Assembly: GCF_021018895.1 (NCBI RefSeq)
Contig: NC_079379.1
Location: forward strand, 22,500,276 to 22,564,275
Source of the DNA: Seriola aureovittata
Taxonomy: Eukaryota; Chordata; Actinopteri; Carangiformes; Carangidae
DNA length: 64,000 bases
Direction of reading: 5' to 3'
In this document: in pieces, positions 38,400 through 50,063 of the stretch
How the letters are laid out: each line of letters opens with the position of its first letter
Position numbering within the stretch: position 1 is the stretch's first letter
Program-made: the position numbers and the translations under genes
Notes under the pieces: generated by a model
Databases searched by the model: none
Told to the model about the DNA's origin: nothing
What the model saw: the letters and a program-made list of their open reading frames with translations, nothing else

Positions 38400-41144
38400 G
38401 TCCGGCTACCAACACGGAAAGAGAGGAGACGAGTCATATAATTAAAGGAATAAAGGAAGAAAGGGCCACTGTCCATGAAGCCTTCCGGGAACAACCACAT
38501 CGCTACACAAGGATGTCAATTTAGGACGATTATGTAAAACACATAGATTGCGTTACATGCCCGAAGCTTTTGGAATTCTTGCTTTGCACAATAAATCTCA
38601 GTTTTGTTCTCAATCGACCAACAACAGCTACTTTAATGTATTGCACGACTTTCTTTGTATTTATGCTGAACGGCGCGGCGTCAACGTGTGCGTCACATGC
38701 TCGCCTGGGCGCTGTGAGTTTCAGTTAAACTGCTGAAAACAATACGGCAACACACCGACGGTGAGTCATGCAGCTGGAAAGAATGAATTCGCTATAGCGC
38801 ACAGGCAAAGATCAGTGCACAGGCTTTCTGTTAAGCACACAGTGAAATGAATCACCCCGGGGTCTACTTTATGTCCAACACAACGTCTACAAAGTGAAAG
38901 GAGAAAGAGCTCACGTCCTTAAAGCCTGCTTGAACACTGACTTCTAGCAAGACAAGAGCGCTTATGTAACTGGCTTTACTTTAACCACGGGTCCAAACGC
39001 CACGTTCTGTGATGAAACTCGGGAGCCGTCAGTCAAACTCTATCTCTAATAAGCCATTCCACTGATTAAAATGCCCAGCGTACCTTTTACAAAGGACGGT
39101 TTCTTCTCCGCCTCCCTTCATAGTTACTGGATAAACAACAGGCTATGCATTAAATCCAATGGGAAATTAATGGTGCATTTCACGTGGTGCTGTGCTGCAT
39201 ACGGAGGATTTGTAGTGCGTACAGTAGGAATTGTAAATTAATAAATTACCTCATATACACTGATACTTTCAGAATATCTGATGTCCATCAAGGATACACG
39301 CTTATAAATCTGCTCAGATATTATATATAAAAAAAAGAGGCTCCTTTTACCTCAGAGTTTCTTCCCAGTTGTTCTTCACTCACTTCAACTACATTTAAAC
39401 AATATTGCACCAAAGGGAGCGATGTTGTGCTGAATACGAGCACGGCTGTGATTCGGTCACAGGTCATGAGGCCGCGGTTAAATAGTCCCAGCACTCAAAG
39501 AAAACGCCTCTCGTCCAATCAAATTACTTGTTCAGAACCAACTGTTGTATTATAATAAACAACTAAACTGCTGATGTTCCACACGTCATATTTTACATCA
39601 TAATGCAACATGCAGCTCGCACGACTTCACAGAACAGAATGACTTGAAAGAGCCAAAAGATCAAAAGAGTTTTCAGACTTTTTTTTTAGACACTTCAAAA
39701 CAATTGGATTTGCTCTCATTACATATTCAACCCCCAGTTTTTATGGCCAAGGCCCCATTTAAGTCTCACTTTCCTTTTCCCACTGTTAAAACTTTTAAAC
39801 CTAAGCATAACTTTTTTTACACCCGTGAAAAGTTACGGTTGCACTTTAAACCATTTAATGGCTCGGGTTAGGGTTAGGGTGAGGGGTTAGCTAAACAGTA
39901 GAATTGTTGAATCTCAATTAATAACCTTTTGAAATGTTACAAATACTCAGTAAACCCTCTGTAGGCGGACTGTGCAAATAAAGAGTTACCAAAGTTACAC
40001 TATAATTCAACTTAATTCAGTTTAGATTTTCTTTTGTTGTTGTTTTATTTGGAGGTAGGGTTTAAACACATATTATATTTTATTATGTGATTATATTATG
40101 TAAAATTGTACATGTTATTTTGTATATTTTGATAGCAAGTGGACTTTTAGTTGTTTTGGTTCTTACGGTAACGAGGAGGCGTCTGACATATGGCCACAGT
40201 CCTAAAGAACTATCACGTTATTATTTCTGTAAGTTTTAATCAGTCTGATTCATTTTCTAGACAAAGTTGTCACTGACGAAGCGGTTTTCTGAGCATCAAC
40301 AGGAAACATCCTCCTGTGCTTCCTCCATCACTGCTCGTCATCCTGTCGAAGTTTTCTAAAGAAAGTCAGAGAAGTCGACACATCTGAACATCAGACATCG
40401 ATGTTGTTTTCTCTCCTGATGATTAGCACAGAGAAAGAGGAAGATGTTGCTCTGGTTTCTAAAAAGGTAAGACAATGCAGCCACCACGCTTCGCAGGGTG
40501 GTGCGGCTGTTGTGCTACAGATGACCCTCAGCAGGTAGGCTCGGTCAGCCCCGCCCCTTTCTAACCCTCAGTCATCCACAAGTCCTCGAAAAAACCTTCT
40601 CCCCCGCTGGTTGGCTCAATCTCACGCGTTCTCATTCTGCCTGTCTCCATCTCGCCTCTTTTCCTTGCTTGTCAAACGATTTATTTTTTCCCCTTTGTAG
40701 TCTTTGCAGTTTCTCACAAAAACCCTGTAAACATTTTCCTCTTATTTCCAAGGACAGTCAAATCAAACCAGCGTTCTCTCCATAAGCGTTACTAAAAGCT
40801 GTAGTTTGGTGGTAAGTAATGCTATATTTTTACACTTGGACACACTGTACACATTCTTGATGCGGAGAGAGAGAGGGAGAGATACGGAGGCGGAGTGAGA
40901 GGGTCAAATATCTCAACCTGAGATCTTCATTATCTGCTGAAAAGGTGCAGTGAGACTGCACCAGGTTGAAAATGCATTTTCCCTGAAGCTATGCTACAAG
41001 CCAGGAAACACAAACAAAAGGTAAAAAAAAAAAAAAAAACCTGCTTGCATCTTGATCCAGGACTGAGCAAAAACAATAGGGATTGTTTTTTTTTTTTTTT
41101 GGGGGGGGGGTTTAATGTATTTTGCAGAAGCTTTTGTTGCTCAC

Positions 41145-41263
41145 CTTAATGTGGCTGTACTCCGCTTTGCCAGACTCACTGCTGACAGGCTTGTTCTCGG
41201 GCCTGGGTTTGAGGACTTGGCGCAGTGGACTGGAGATTGGCAGGCCTGTCACACTGATCCCAT
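41145..41263 (-). CDS. trappc9: TRAPPC9 exon (fifth in window)
   Basis: This 119-bp exon follows acceptor TTTTCAG and ends in ATTAAG with donor GTGAGC. Taken in phase 1 it reads [20 protein letters not shown], then [20 protein letters not shown]. The family has DGISV.G.P.SSPFRQV..PR...KP.....KA..YSHVK at this place. The Ser/Pro/Lys-rich middle suggests an exposed linker between two beta-domains. It ends in phase 0. It is isolated by large introns (8.6 kb upstream, 26.1 kb downstream), and it is the only exon between two inverted copies of a dispersed repeat (20061-20115 and 43577-43631). Confidence 0.95.
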
Positions 41264-42448
41264 CTGAAAAGACATTGTGGCATCACACAGTCAGCAAAAA
41301 CAAAACAAAACAACAAAGTACAGAGACATGGCTATCATTAAACAGCGGCTGGCAGAGCATCACAGCAAACGGTCTTGCACTGCGATGTATCAACAGTCTG
41401 TGATGCATTACAGCGTTGTACAAGAGATATTTTGTGATTAATTGTTTTAATTACATTTTTAATGTACTCACTTTGCTTCATCTAGCTCGTGTTTAGTTGG
41501 TGATTTCCAACATTTCCCAGAAGAACCATGTTCCTCACAATTACTTAATGATCTCCATGAAACAGGTAAACAGGCCCAGGCGTGTTGCGCAGCTAATAAG
41601 CTAATTCTTTAATGTGAGATCACGCCCCTTAACTCAAAACACAACATTTCTTTTAATAGACTCTGAACTGGAGCTTTTTTTAACATATTTCCAGCTTCTC
41701 TTTTTGTATAACTGCTGAATGTCACTGAAAAACGACATCGTCAATTTATAATATTTATAATAAATAAAAAAACTGCAAAATATTGTGAATTGCAAGAGTA
41801 CAGTGCTAATAGTTTTTATTCTCATACTGTTCAAATGTGTTAAATTGTTTTCTTTTTTCCATAATCTACATACAAGTGACCATTTGCTAGACTCCGCCCA
41901 TGAATAACGATTGTCCAGCAGTCGCTTAGCAACCATGACTGGGCACGGACGGCCTGCCAAGCTTTATATTTCTCTAAAACTGTGTGAAGGGTTTGGGGAG
42001 CGTTGGATGCTAAAGGTTCAAACTGGAGCCACAAACCAGCAGGAAACAAGGGCTGCAATCAGTTATTCGATTAATTTACAGGGAATGTTGAATTCCGATA
42101 ACATTAGCTTATGCTAGCTAGTTAGCCAGCTAGCTAAAGCTAACAACAACAGCAATGATTTCAGCTGAAAATCAAAAATCACTGGCAAGAAATGAGCTTA
42201 TGTGTAAAACCAAGGACCAGTTGTTTTTTTAAAAAAAAATACATTTGAGTGATAAAATCATTCATTATTGTCACTTAAAACTGCACATGTGCTGTGTGAG
42301 AACGCAACAGTAATTAAGGAGGATGTGGAGAGCAGTCAGCCAAAGCCAAAGCTGATGCACTGTAGCTCTGTAGTGTAATGTACCTGTTATAATGTTCACA
42401 GAGGTGCTGATTCACCTTCATGGTCACTTTGGAGGCTGCTGCTGTTGA

Positions 42449-42479
42449 ATTATATTATATTATATTATATTATATTATA
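42449..42479 (+). repeat. (TATAT)n microsatellite
   Basis: Six pentameric ATTAT-type units. Confidence 0.93.
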
Positions 42480-42610
42480 CTGAGGGTGTGTGTTATACTC
42501 TGTCTACCCTCACTGATATAAACACAAATGCAGTATATGCATCAAAATAAATACAATATACTATTTATATCAGTGTACTTTATCTCAACGTACTGTGGTC
42601 ACTTTGTCTT

Positions 42611-42789
42611 GTATCCTAAAGGAGTTTTTTAAATCGAAAACAACTGGACTAGGTTATTTGTCTGGGAAGACGTTTCACCTCTCATCCAAGAGGCTTCATC
42701 AGTTCGTGTACGCATCTGACCAGGCTAGGACTGGTCCAGTCCTAGCCTGGTCAGATGCGATTTAAATTTTAAAAACTCCTTTAGGATAC
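42611..42789 (+). mobile_element. Short palindromic inverted-repeat element
   Basis: The outer ends are inverted copies: GTATCCTAAAGGAGTTTTTT at the left and, at the right, AAAAACTCCTTTAGGATAC, with a 5-base insertion further inside. An inner, perfect inverted repeat has 24-bp arms at 42711-42734 and 42736-42759 around one T. Text such as TTTCACCTCTCATCCAAGAG followed by GCTTCATCAGTT is familiar from a common fish repeat. No convincing target duplication was found. A fold-back, non-autonomous element is the likely reading. Confidence 0.7.
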
Positions 42790-43576
42790 TATGACCTGGA
42801 CAAATGAGAATATACACAGGCTTTGTCTTGTATATCACACTTGTTTCACACTTACAGTACAGTAGTTGCTTTAGAGGGAACTTCGTTTTTTAAAATATTT
42901 TAAAATGATAAGAAAAAAAATCCGAGATCAAACGGCTCGTGGCTCAACTACAAGCATGTGAAGAATAAATGAATGATTTTATATTCATGACCTTGAGAGA
43001 AGCAGCGTGGACACTGGAGCAGCTGCACTATCAGCAGCTGTGTTCGGCTCCACCACAGGGGCTGCTGCTTTTTCGACCCACTCAGACAATACCCAAAAAA
43101 TGACGCCCAGAGCCCACGCTCTGACGTCAAAGGAATCATATCGCTCTCTGACGTCAGTGGGATGCGAAGCCCTGCAATTTCCCCTAAGAGGAGGGGGAAA
43201 TTACCGGCCTTTGCGGCAGCTCAAGCATTCGGGTTCATGACACAGACATTCACAGACAAATCAAACCCAGCCACGATTGGTGAAAAATAGAACCCAGTAT
43301 TTCTGTGAAAAGAAAAAAGACTGATGTGTGAGGAACGACCGTGTCGCTGCGCTGCTGGAATTAATGCTGTGAAGCTGTGGATTATGCTAAATTTACCACG
43401 ACAACAGGTAACAACAAAGAGGAGGGTTGAGTTTGTATTTACAGTGGGAACGGCAGGAGCAGCGAACTGGAGAGGATCAGAGAGTGAACAGGGAGATTTC
43501 TGACTGAATTAATAAATGATTAAAAATAAAAGTGCGTCTCTAAAAGAAAAAAAAGGGGGAAAAATCAAGAAAGGCA

Positions 43577-43631
43577 TAACCGTTCTGATCCGTCTGCTAG
43601 TCTCTGGTTCTGGTCTCAACAGACTCCTCCT
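43577..43631 (-). repeat. Dispersed repeat C, reverse copy
   Basis: Reverse complement match to 20061-20115, about 23.5 kb away. The pair encloses the TRAPPC9 exon at 41145-41263 and no other found exon. Confidence 0.75.
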
Positions 43632-45739
43632 CTGAGTCTCTCTGATGTTTCCTCCTCTGACCATCGTGTTGCTGCTCTGCTCTTTCACCTGTCCACCTGG
43701 AGCCAGCAGGTGGTGGTGGGGGGCGGGGCATCAGGTCTGATCCACTAGTATAAAACATGACTGGAAAAGGAACTTTAACCTCTTGCCACTGCCTCATTTT
43801 CTACACCCTACTGTTAAACAGATTAGATATGTACAGACACGGAGTCAGAGCAACAAGAAAAGGAAAGACTCCCAACAACACACAGCTAACTCTTATCCAC
43901 TTAATGGCCTGCACCCCCACCCCCCATTACGGTACGCGGCGCGTCTCAGGCGGTACACATGACTTGCCGTGTCCTGTGGCACAGAGACCGTGTGAGTAAT
44001 GGGTGGCGTGATTAACAATGGCACTGCTCACAATCATCCCCTCCTTTACCCCCTCCCTCCAATCAGTATCTGTCTAGTTGCTCTGTCAAACTGCCTCGGG
44101 GAGGATCAGCTGAATTCAGCGTTTTTCTCAGCGGAGACTGGGAGTGTCACTTCTCAAATAAATTAGAAGTAAGATTATTGGCGCAGACCTGAAGGTTCAT
44201 CGGATGCTGTCGATCTCTGCGTTCTCAATCGCTCTCACACTTACAAGCCTTTTTTTTCCTGGAAGATACTGTAGATACATCTGATAAATATGGAAGTTAT
44301 GACCTGTTACAGTGTTTTAATATATCCTGTTAATGGGAGAGACTCGAACACCAAACTCACTCTGACCGGAGCTTCACTTGACAACTAAAGATGAACAACC
44401 GACGGATTCTGCAGCTTCACGTTGTTACTGGACATCAAACGCACCATTAATCCAAATCACAACAACGACAATGGGGGAAAAAAAGGAGAAGAAGAAGAAC
44501 AACAACAACAACAACAAGAGGAAGAAAATATCACAACACAATCTTACAGCATCTCATTTAAAACCACACTGTTATCCTGAGCTGACACGCAACACTGCAA
44601 CTGTAAGAACATCATTATGCTCCTCTGTCTGACGGGGGGGGGGGTAACGTGATGAGCAGAAATCTGTTAGGTAATATACATATATCTGAACAAATGATTA
44701 CTATCATTACTGAAAGCCATTCCAAGTCGGTGTGGACGCTCCATTTAAGTCGGAGGGTATTCATCTACAAACAGCCGCTTTGGTTTTAACTGCGGTAACA
44801 AATGCACGGCACGTGGGGATCATCATGCCGTTTAACTTGAGTCGATTTAACAACAGCTATTCATTTTTTTTCTAGTACTGGCATTTCTATTTTTTTTTTT
44901 TTACAGCTACCAATGTATTCTTCCTCTTGACTTGGAGGATAACCAGGCCTCAGCATCTTCCACACTTTAATACACTTTAGTTTCCATTTAGTAACACGTG
45001 TGCGACTCTTTTATCCAGATCTCAAATCTTTATTTTCACGGACTACATCTAAATAATGATAGGTCCTTCTAGAGGGTTTTGGTAATTCACCCGGAGGTGT
45101 TTGATAACTGCCAGAAACCACAGAAGAAGAGCAATGCAGTTCAATACTTCAGTACTTATTTAAAATTAAACACATGGTCGACTCACACGGATGTTGGGAT
45201 CTCACTCAAGCCACTTCCTCACCCACAGAGAGGATTCAGTGGTTGAACTGATCAAGGATCAGTTAAATGCCACAGCCTCCTGTTGACATATCCCAGTGTA
45301 ATGTCAGCTGACATTTTTACAGAAGACGGACACAGAGAGAAGCTATTTTCAGACAGTCTCTCCTGCAAGGCGTTTCGTAATATCATTCATATGAAATATG
45401 GTGAACATATAGTATTTTTTTATCTAGTACCACAGGAAGTAGTAAGGCCACCGCCACCAAGTGCACCGCTCATCTTGGCGGAAAGTGCCCAGCGCTGGCA
45501 TTGTGACTGCTCTGCTAAGGCTAAGCTACAACAGGCCAGTGCTGACCAGCAGGTAAAGCATGATGAATGGGCAGTTACTGAGACCTATCGCTCTGCTGTT
45601 ACCAAGTAACTTAATATCAGGTAGAAATCCTTCCGACTTCTCCGCAGGTTTGTGACCTCGCTGCAGCCATGAAAGAACTAAGCACCGTTATTAGCAAGCT
45701 GCAAAAACGATGCATGCGGACGGGGCCTTCAACCATTCA

Positions 45740-45999
45740 ATTCTGAGATCTGCCCGTCCCAAATTTCATCCAGCAATAACCTGGACCATGTTTACACCAA
45801 CACTGCTGAGGCTGAAAATAAGAACATTCTTTGACCACCTATCCTTGCTCTTACTACCCAATCACTCCCCCGTCATAAGATGAGTGAAACCTGTAAGCTC
45901 CAGTAGCAGAACCTTCTCACAGGACGTGGGGTGTGTTTGTCACTCAAGCCCTGGATGAACAAGGAGGTCCGTCTCCGAGTGACGGCACGGGGTGCCGGC
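45740..45999 (+). mobile_element. Degraded non-LTR retrotransposon (LINE) fragment, endonuclease region
   Basis: Reading the plus strand and allowing frame changes gives NNLDHVYTN, then DHLSLLLLPNHSPVIR after a frameshift, then KPWMNKEVRLRVTAR. The order LDHVYTN, (S)DH.SL.L.P...P.I and KPW...EVR is the end of the endonuclease domain and the following linker of fish non-LTR elements of the Rex1/Babar-L2 sort. The frameshifts and lost blocks show that it is inactive. The exact clade is uncertain. Confidence 0.65.
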
Positions 46000-47360
46000 G
46001 GCCAAGAGGAGCATCTCAACAATTCTGATCCTCAGTGAATTCTGGAAAGATATCCGCGATGATCTGTGAGTTCGCCGGACTCACTTTGGTCACAACCGAG
46101 AAAAAAAAAAAAAAAGCACTGAGGTTTTTGAGACCCAGCTGTTCTGACATAACGAGACTCTGGATGTTTAGAGCAGCAGATGTAAAAGCTTCCAGGAAAA
46201 GGGCCAAACGTTGAACAGCAGCTTTGTTGTAACACTTGACAACAGAGAGAAGCAAAATGGAAATCGAACATGAACATGTCATAGGTTATTACTTTAAAAA
46301 AAGGACTCTTAGGGGGGAGGTCTGCTGGTGCAAGTTGAACGTTAGGTAACTGAAGACTACACAAGTAGGAGAGCGGTGCATCGTCCCACTGATGTCGACT
46401 GAGGACAAACAATAAGACGCTACTAATACTAATGTCAGCAGAGCTTCTGAATACCTCCTCCTCTCTGTTCCCCTTTAATTCATGTTGTTAGTTGGTATAA
46501 TGTGTTTCTTGTGCCTCTTCACTCCGTTTCAGACGCAGGCATTTACTGCGGTACAAGGTGCAGTCTTCAAAGAACAACCACATCATTAATGTGGGCGGCA
46601 GCGCTGCAATTAGGTACGACACTCACACCATTTAACACGATAAAGCTTGCTGTAAGTCAAGGCCCATTAGTCCTGAGTGATGACATCACTCTCATCTGAT
46701 CCTGAGTTATGGCGCCGTGGTCTCGAGCCGGACTCAAAGCGACGGATAAACTCGTCTGGGGATAAATCAATGAGGCTCGGCTTGTTGTGAACGTTCCCTC
46801 CGCACTGTTTTCTGCGGCCTTGTGCGATTCGCCGCCTCCTGCCTCGGCCGAGACGCAGAGGACGTCGAGTGCGGCTCTGCCAGGCGACATCACAGTTAAG
46901 GATGATGGATTGACTTTCATCACAATGTGCATATAAAATACAGATGGATCAATAAATACAGCATATATTAATGTAGTTTAAATGCCAATGATGATAAAGC
47001 ATATCACTCTCAGCATCGTGACAGGTGTGAATCTGGTACGAGCCTGACAAACGGTGGAAGCCAAACCTTAGTCATATCAACGGCCACAGTTATATTTAAT
47101 AGTTAGTATTAATAGAGAAGTGCTGATGTTAACACAATGTACCAGCAGCATACATGTCAGACAGATTCTGACACACACTGCACAAGCTGCAGAGTTATCA
47201 TCTATCCTCAGGCCGTGGAGCCGGAAAATAAGGGGAAGGTGTGAAGGAGTGACAGAGAGACAGAAGAAAAGTGCATATGCAGACTTTTTTTTTCTCCACC
47301 ATAGTAAAGTGAAGAAAATTCATTCGCATTCATCCATATGTTTACAATCATTGTACTGAC

Positions 47361-47395
47361 CTTCCCTTCGCTGCCGAGGACGACGTCGAATGTGC
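47361..47395 (-). other. Cryptic (possible poison) exon in TRAPPC9
   Basis: On the minus strand, 35 bp lie between a strong acceptor (CCCCCCTGTTGTTTCAG) and a good donor (AAG|GTCAGT). In the phase left by the exon at 49911-50063 it would read GTFDVVLGSEGK, but 35 is not a multiple of three. The next exon would then be read ATG GGA TCA GTG TGA. The normal join without it restores the family sequence exactly. Use in vivo is unknown. Confidence 0.35.
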
Positions 47396-47544
47396 CTGAA
47401 ACAACAGGGGGGCCAAAACCAGAAAGGCTCCAAGTGTAGTGTTTCAATATCTTGGTAAAAATTCAATTTGTTTCTGTAATCGTTATAAACAACAGGGGCT
47501 TATCTGAGGTTACTACTTATTGCAGTTGTCATGTTAAAATTAGT

Positions 47545-47620
47545 TTTAAAAAAACGAAATAGTTTCACATTTCTGGGAATACACACATTAGCTTTCTCGT
47601 CAAGAGTTAGATGAAGCTTC
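47545..47620 (+). repeat. Fragment of a common fish dispersed repeat
   Basis: AATAGTTTCACATTTCTGGG, ATTAGCTTTCTCGTC and AAGAGTTAGATGA resemble the frequent fish repeat text with TTTGGGAAATA..GCTTTCTTGCCGAGAGTTAGATGA. It is followed by a short (AGATT)n run near 47653-47672. No ends were found. Confidence 0.4.
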
Positions 47621-47770
47621 AGTCAAGTAGCAATTAGATTATCTTAGAATAAATTAGATTAGATTAGATTAGAAGCAGGGGAAACGTTTAGAGGAACAGC
47701 AAGTGATCTCATTGACATATCTTGTTTAAATCTGTACACAAAAAGAAATGTTAAGAAATGTTGTTTTATG

Positions 47771-47964
47771 GGGTGACGAGACAGTCCGACCCGACCCGGG
47801 CTAGCTGTTTAGCATGCTAGCAGAAAAGAAGTGATAGAGCTGGAGGCAGCTCCTGATGAGTAAAGGAATGAAGTTTGATGCTGAATTCTTCTAAAACGTC
47901 TTGTAAACAGCTGTTGATGCTAACGCTGGCTATTTAGCAATACAAAAACGTATAAATAGCTCAT
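47771..47964 (+). mobile_element. TTAA-type inverted-repeat element family D, copy 1 (left-truncated)
   Basis: This shares with 59261-59731 and 60927-61281 the blocks GAGACAGTCCGAC, GCTAGCTG.TTAGCATGCT, GCTCCTGATGAGTAAAGGAA, AACAGCTGTTGATGCTAACG and a right end ATAAATAGCTCAT followed by TTAA (47965-47968). The left terminal repeat is missing. Confidence 0.75.
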
Positions 47965-49910
47965 TTAAGAGCGATGCTTTTTGCATATTACGCTTTGCTT
48001 TGCTTTGCATAAAGACGACTATATTGTTGTTTTGAAAATGCCACAACAGAGCAGCAGGGTACATCACCCCACCAATTCCTAGGCATTAAAACATGACCTG
48101 AGACGATCAATACTCTGATTTCACCACAGTAGAAACTAGAAACTAGAAAAACAGAACCATTTTTATAAAGACTAAATGAAAATCTTGTAACAGTTTCAGT
48201 TAATTCGATTTTTTCGGGACTATTGTAAATTCTTGATGAATTGCTGCTAATTACTTCTTCTTATTAATGACTTTTTGCAGATGTTCTAATCTAATTCTCA
48301 GCAAGTAGAAATCTGAACTGTTCCAGAGCACCACAGGCTGATGACCAACTGGTCTATGCATCACAAAATGACAGCTGCTCAGTTACCTAGAAAAAAAAAA
48401 AAAGTCTCTATATGTCTCTAATTATACAATGTGGGAGAATTAAAATTTATATGTGAACCATATGTGGTGGCTAATGAACCAGTTGTGCCTAAAACAATCA
48501 GGATTACATAGTTTAATTAGCAAAGATGGCGGAAATTGGTAATCTTCTTGCACAGTGGCACAGACTCAAAACAAAGCAAAACCACTGGCTTTATGCAAAT
48601 AGGTTCATCAGTATATTAACACAACATTATTAATGCGATTACGTAAATGTATTAGAGCGCAAGATAGCATCAAATGTGTTGTTTAGCAAAAACTGCATCC
48701 CATAATGTCGCCATAATAACTGCATTCAGAGCTGCAGTTTAGAAGGAGCCACATTTTATCTCCTTCATTCAGGGCCCCCAATTATTGCTCAGCTAATTAA
48801 AACACTGAAACAGTATCGCTTAAATGACCTCATGAGAAGAGTGGCGCTGGGGCTGAGACAAACACGCGGCGTCGTATGTGTTTACTTTCCCTGTCATCAA
48901 GCGAAGCCTCTGCGGTGCATACGCGGGTCCGTATTGATCGCTCGCTAATATTCACCCGCCCATAGAGTCTGTGGTGAAGAGGTTCCACCGTCTGACGGAG
49001 GAGATGGAGAGGTCAGGAGCGAGACAGGAAAGAAAAGAGGCTGAGCACGAATTATGAGAAAAGACTGGAGAAGGCACGCAATGAATGAGCTTCGAAGGTC
49101 AGGGAGAAGGTGAGACTACCTCTTTCTTTTTTTAAAACCAGGAATAAGAATTACAAGAGAGGAAATCCGACAGTTGAAGCGAGGAAGCCAGAAGCTAGGA
49201 GACAAACGGAGGTGTAGAGACCTTGAGACCTCTCTCCTATTACTGTTGAATCTTAAATAAGGCAGACAGAATCCCCGTAACAGAAAGAGCTCCGTGTGCA
49301 GGGGCACACCGACACTCATTTCTGCGTCCAACGCGGACATAACGCCACCGTGGCAGTTTAAAGATGCTACGATTCTGATATGATTCACTGTAGCGAAAAA
49401 TATCCATCACAATCGAGTCGAAGATGATGCTTTAAAACCTCAAAGATGTTCAACAATGGAGGAGAAGAACTTTATGGAAAGAAAAAATGCATACGGCATC
49501 AATCAATCTGTAACATTGTGACTGAAACCCACATTTGGCCCAAACCATCACCAGCTTCCCTCTGTATCAACCGATGCAAACACAACATCCTGCTGATGCT
49601 GCGTTTCCTCTAGACTGGTGAATACATTTGATTAAAATATTTACTTCTACATTTGCATTTTAACCGGTTATGGTTTAAAGGAGGGTCAAACCTTTTAGTG
49701 GATCATGCTAATTAATTATGCTAACACTGGGTAATGATATAATAACCTGAACCTGTATTATTACGGTATTGTATGTGTTACACATGTGAAGTAAACAGGG
49801 AAAAGTTCATAGTATGTTGAGTTCAACAAGCCCAGCAGGTTTATGTCGACAGATGCTGCGGGCTTCGGGTTTTCACCGAGGTTAAAATGTGAATTTCTGT
49901 GTCGACTCAC

Positions 49911-50063
49911 CGTCATTGAGGTCCTGCAGGAGGTTCTCCTGACCAGAGAAGTCCAGCTTGACTTTGATGTTTACAGTCAGTGTCACAGCCTGGCCGGACT
50001 TTAGAGGCAGGTGAGACAGAGGCTCATCCAGCTCCCAGCTCAGAAACTCCCCGAACACTTTCT
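49911..50063 (-). CDS. trappc9: TRAPPC9 exon (fourth in window)
   Basis: This 153-bp exon has acceptor TGCAG and donor GTGAGT. It completes Lys-Glu-Lys across the junction and encodes [20 protein letters not shown], then [20 protein letters not shown] and [11 protein letters not shown]. This matches the family stretch EK.YG.FLSW.LEE.L...PL.PG....[26 protein letters not shown]. It ends with GAC G in phase 1, and the next exon supplies AT GGG ATC to give Asp-Gly-Ile. That join fixes the exon at 41145-41263 as the normal partner and leaves out the cryptic exon at 47361-47395. Confidence 0.97.

Larger units (their letters stand above)
41264..49910 (-). other. trappc9: TRAPPC9 intron, 8.6 kb
   Basis: This intron lies between the EKVFGEF exon and the DGISVTG exon. 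It contains a palindromic element (42611-42789), a (TATAT)n run (42449-42479), one arm of an inverted dispersed repeat (43577-43631) and a degraded LINE (45740-45999). It also contains a 35-bp cryptic exon (47361-47395) and an inverted-repeat element fragment (47771-47964). The part from 48560 to 48840 is complex, AT-rich sequence that could be regulatory. Nothing else was recognised. Confidence 0.75.

Noticed and set aside
45283..45609. 108-residue plus-strand open frame with an Ala/Gln-rich end, just upstream of the LINE scrap
   Set aside because: The last 50 residues look mildly protein-like, but I could not link them to any LINE protein or other family. Too weak to list as a gene.
47208..47447. 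79-residue minus-strand open frame taken as an ordinary TRAPPC9 exon
   Set aside because: The splice-bounded 35 bp inside it breaks the reading frame of the next exon, and the join without it reproduces the family sequence. It is reported only as a cryptic exon.
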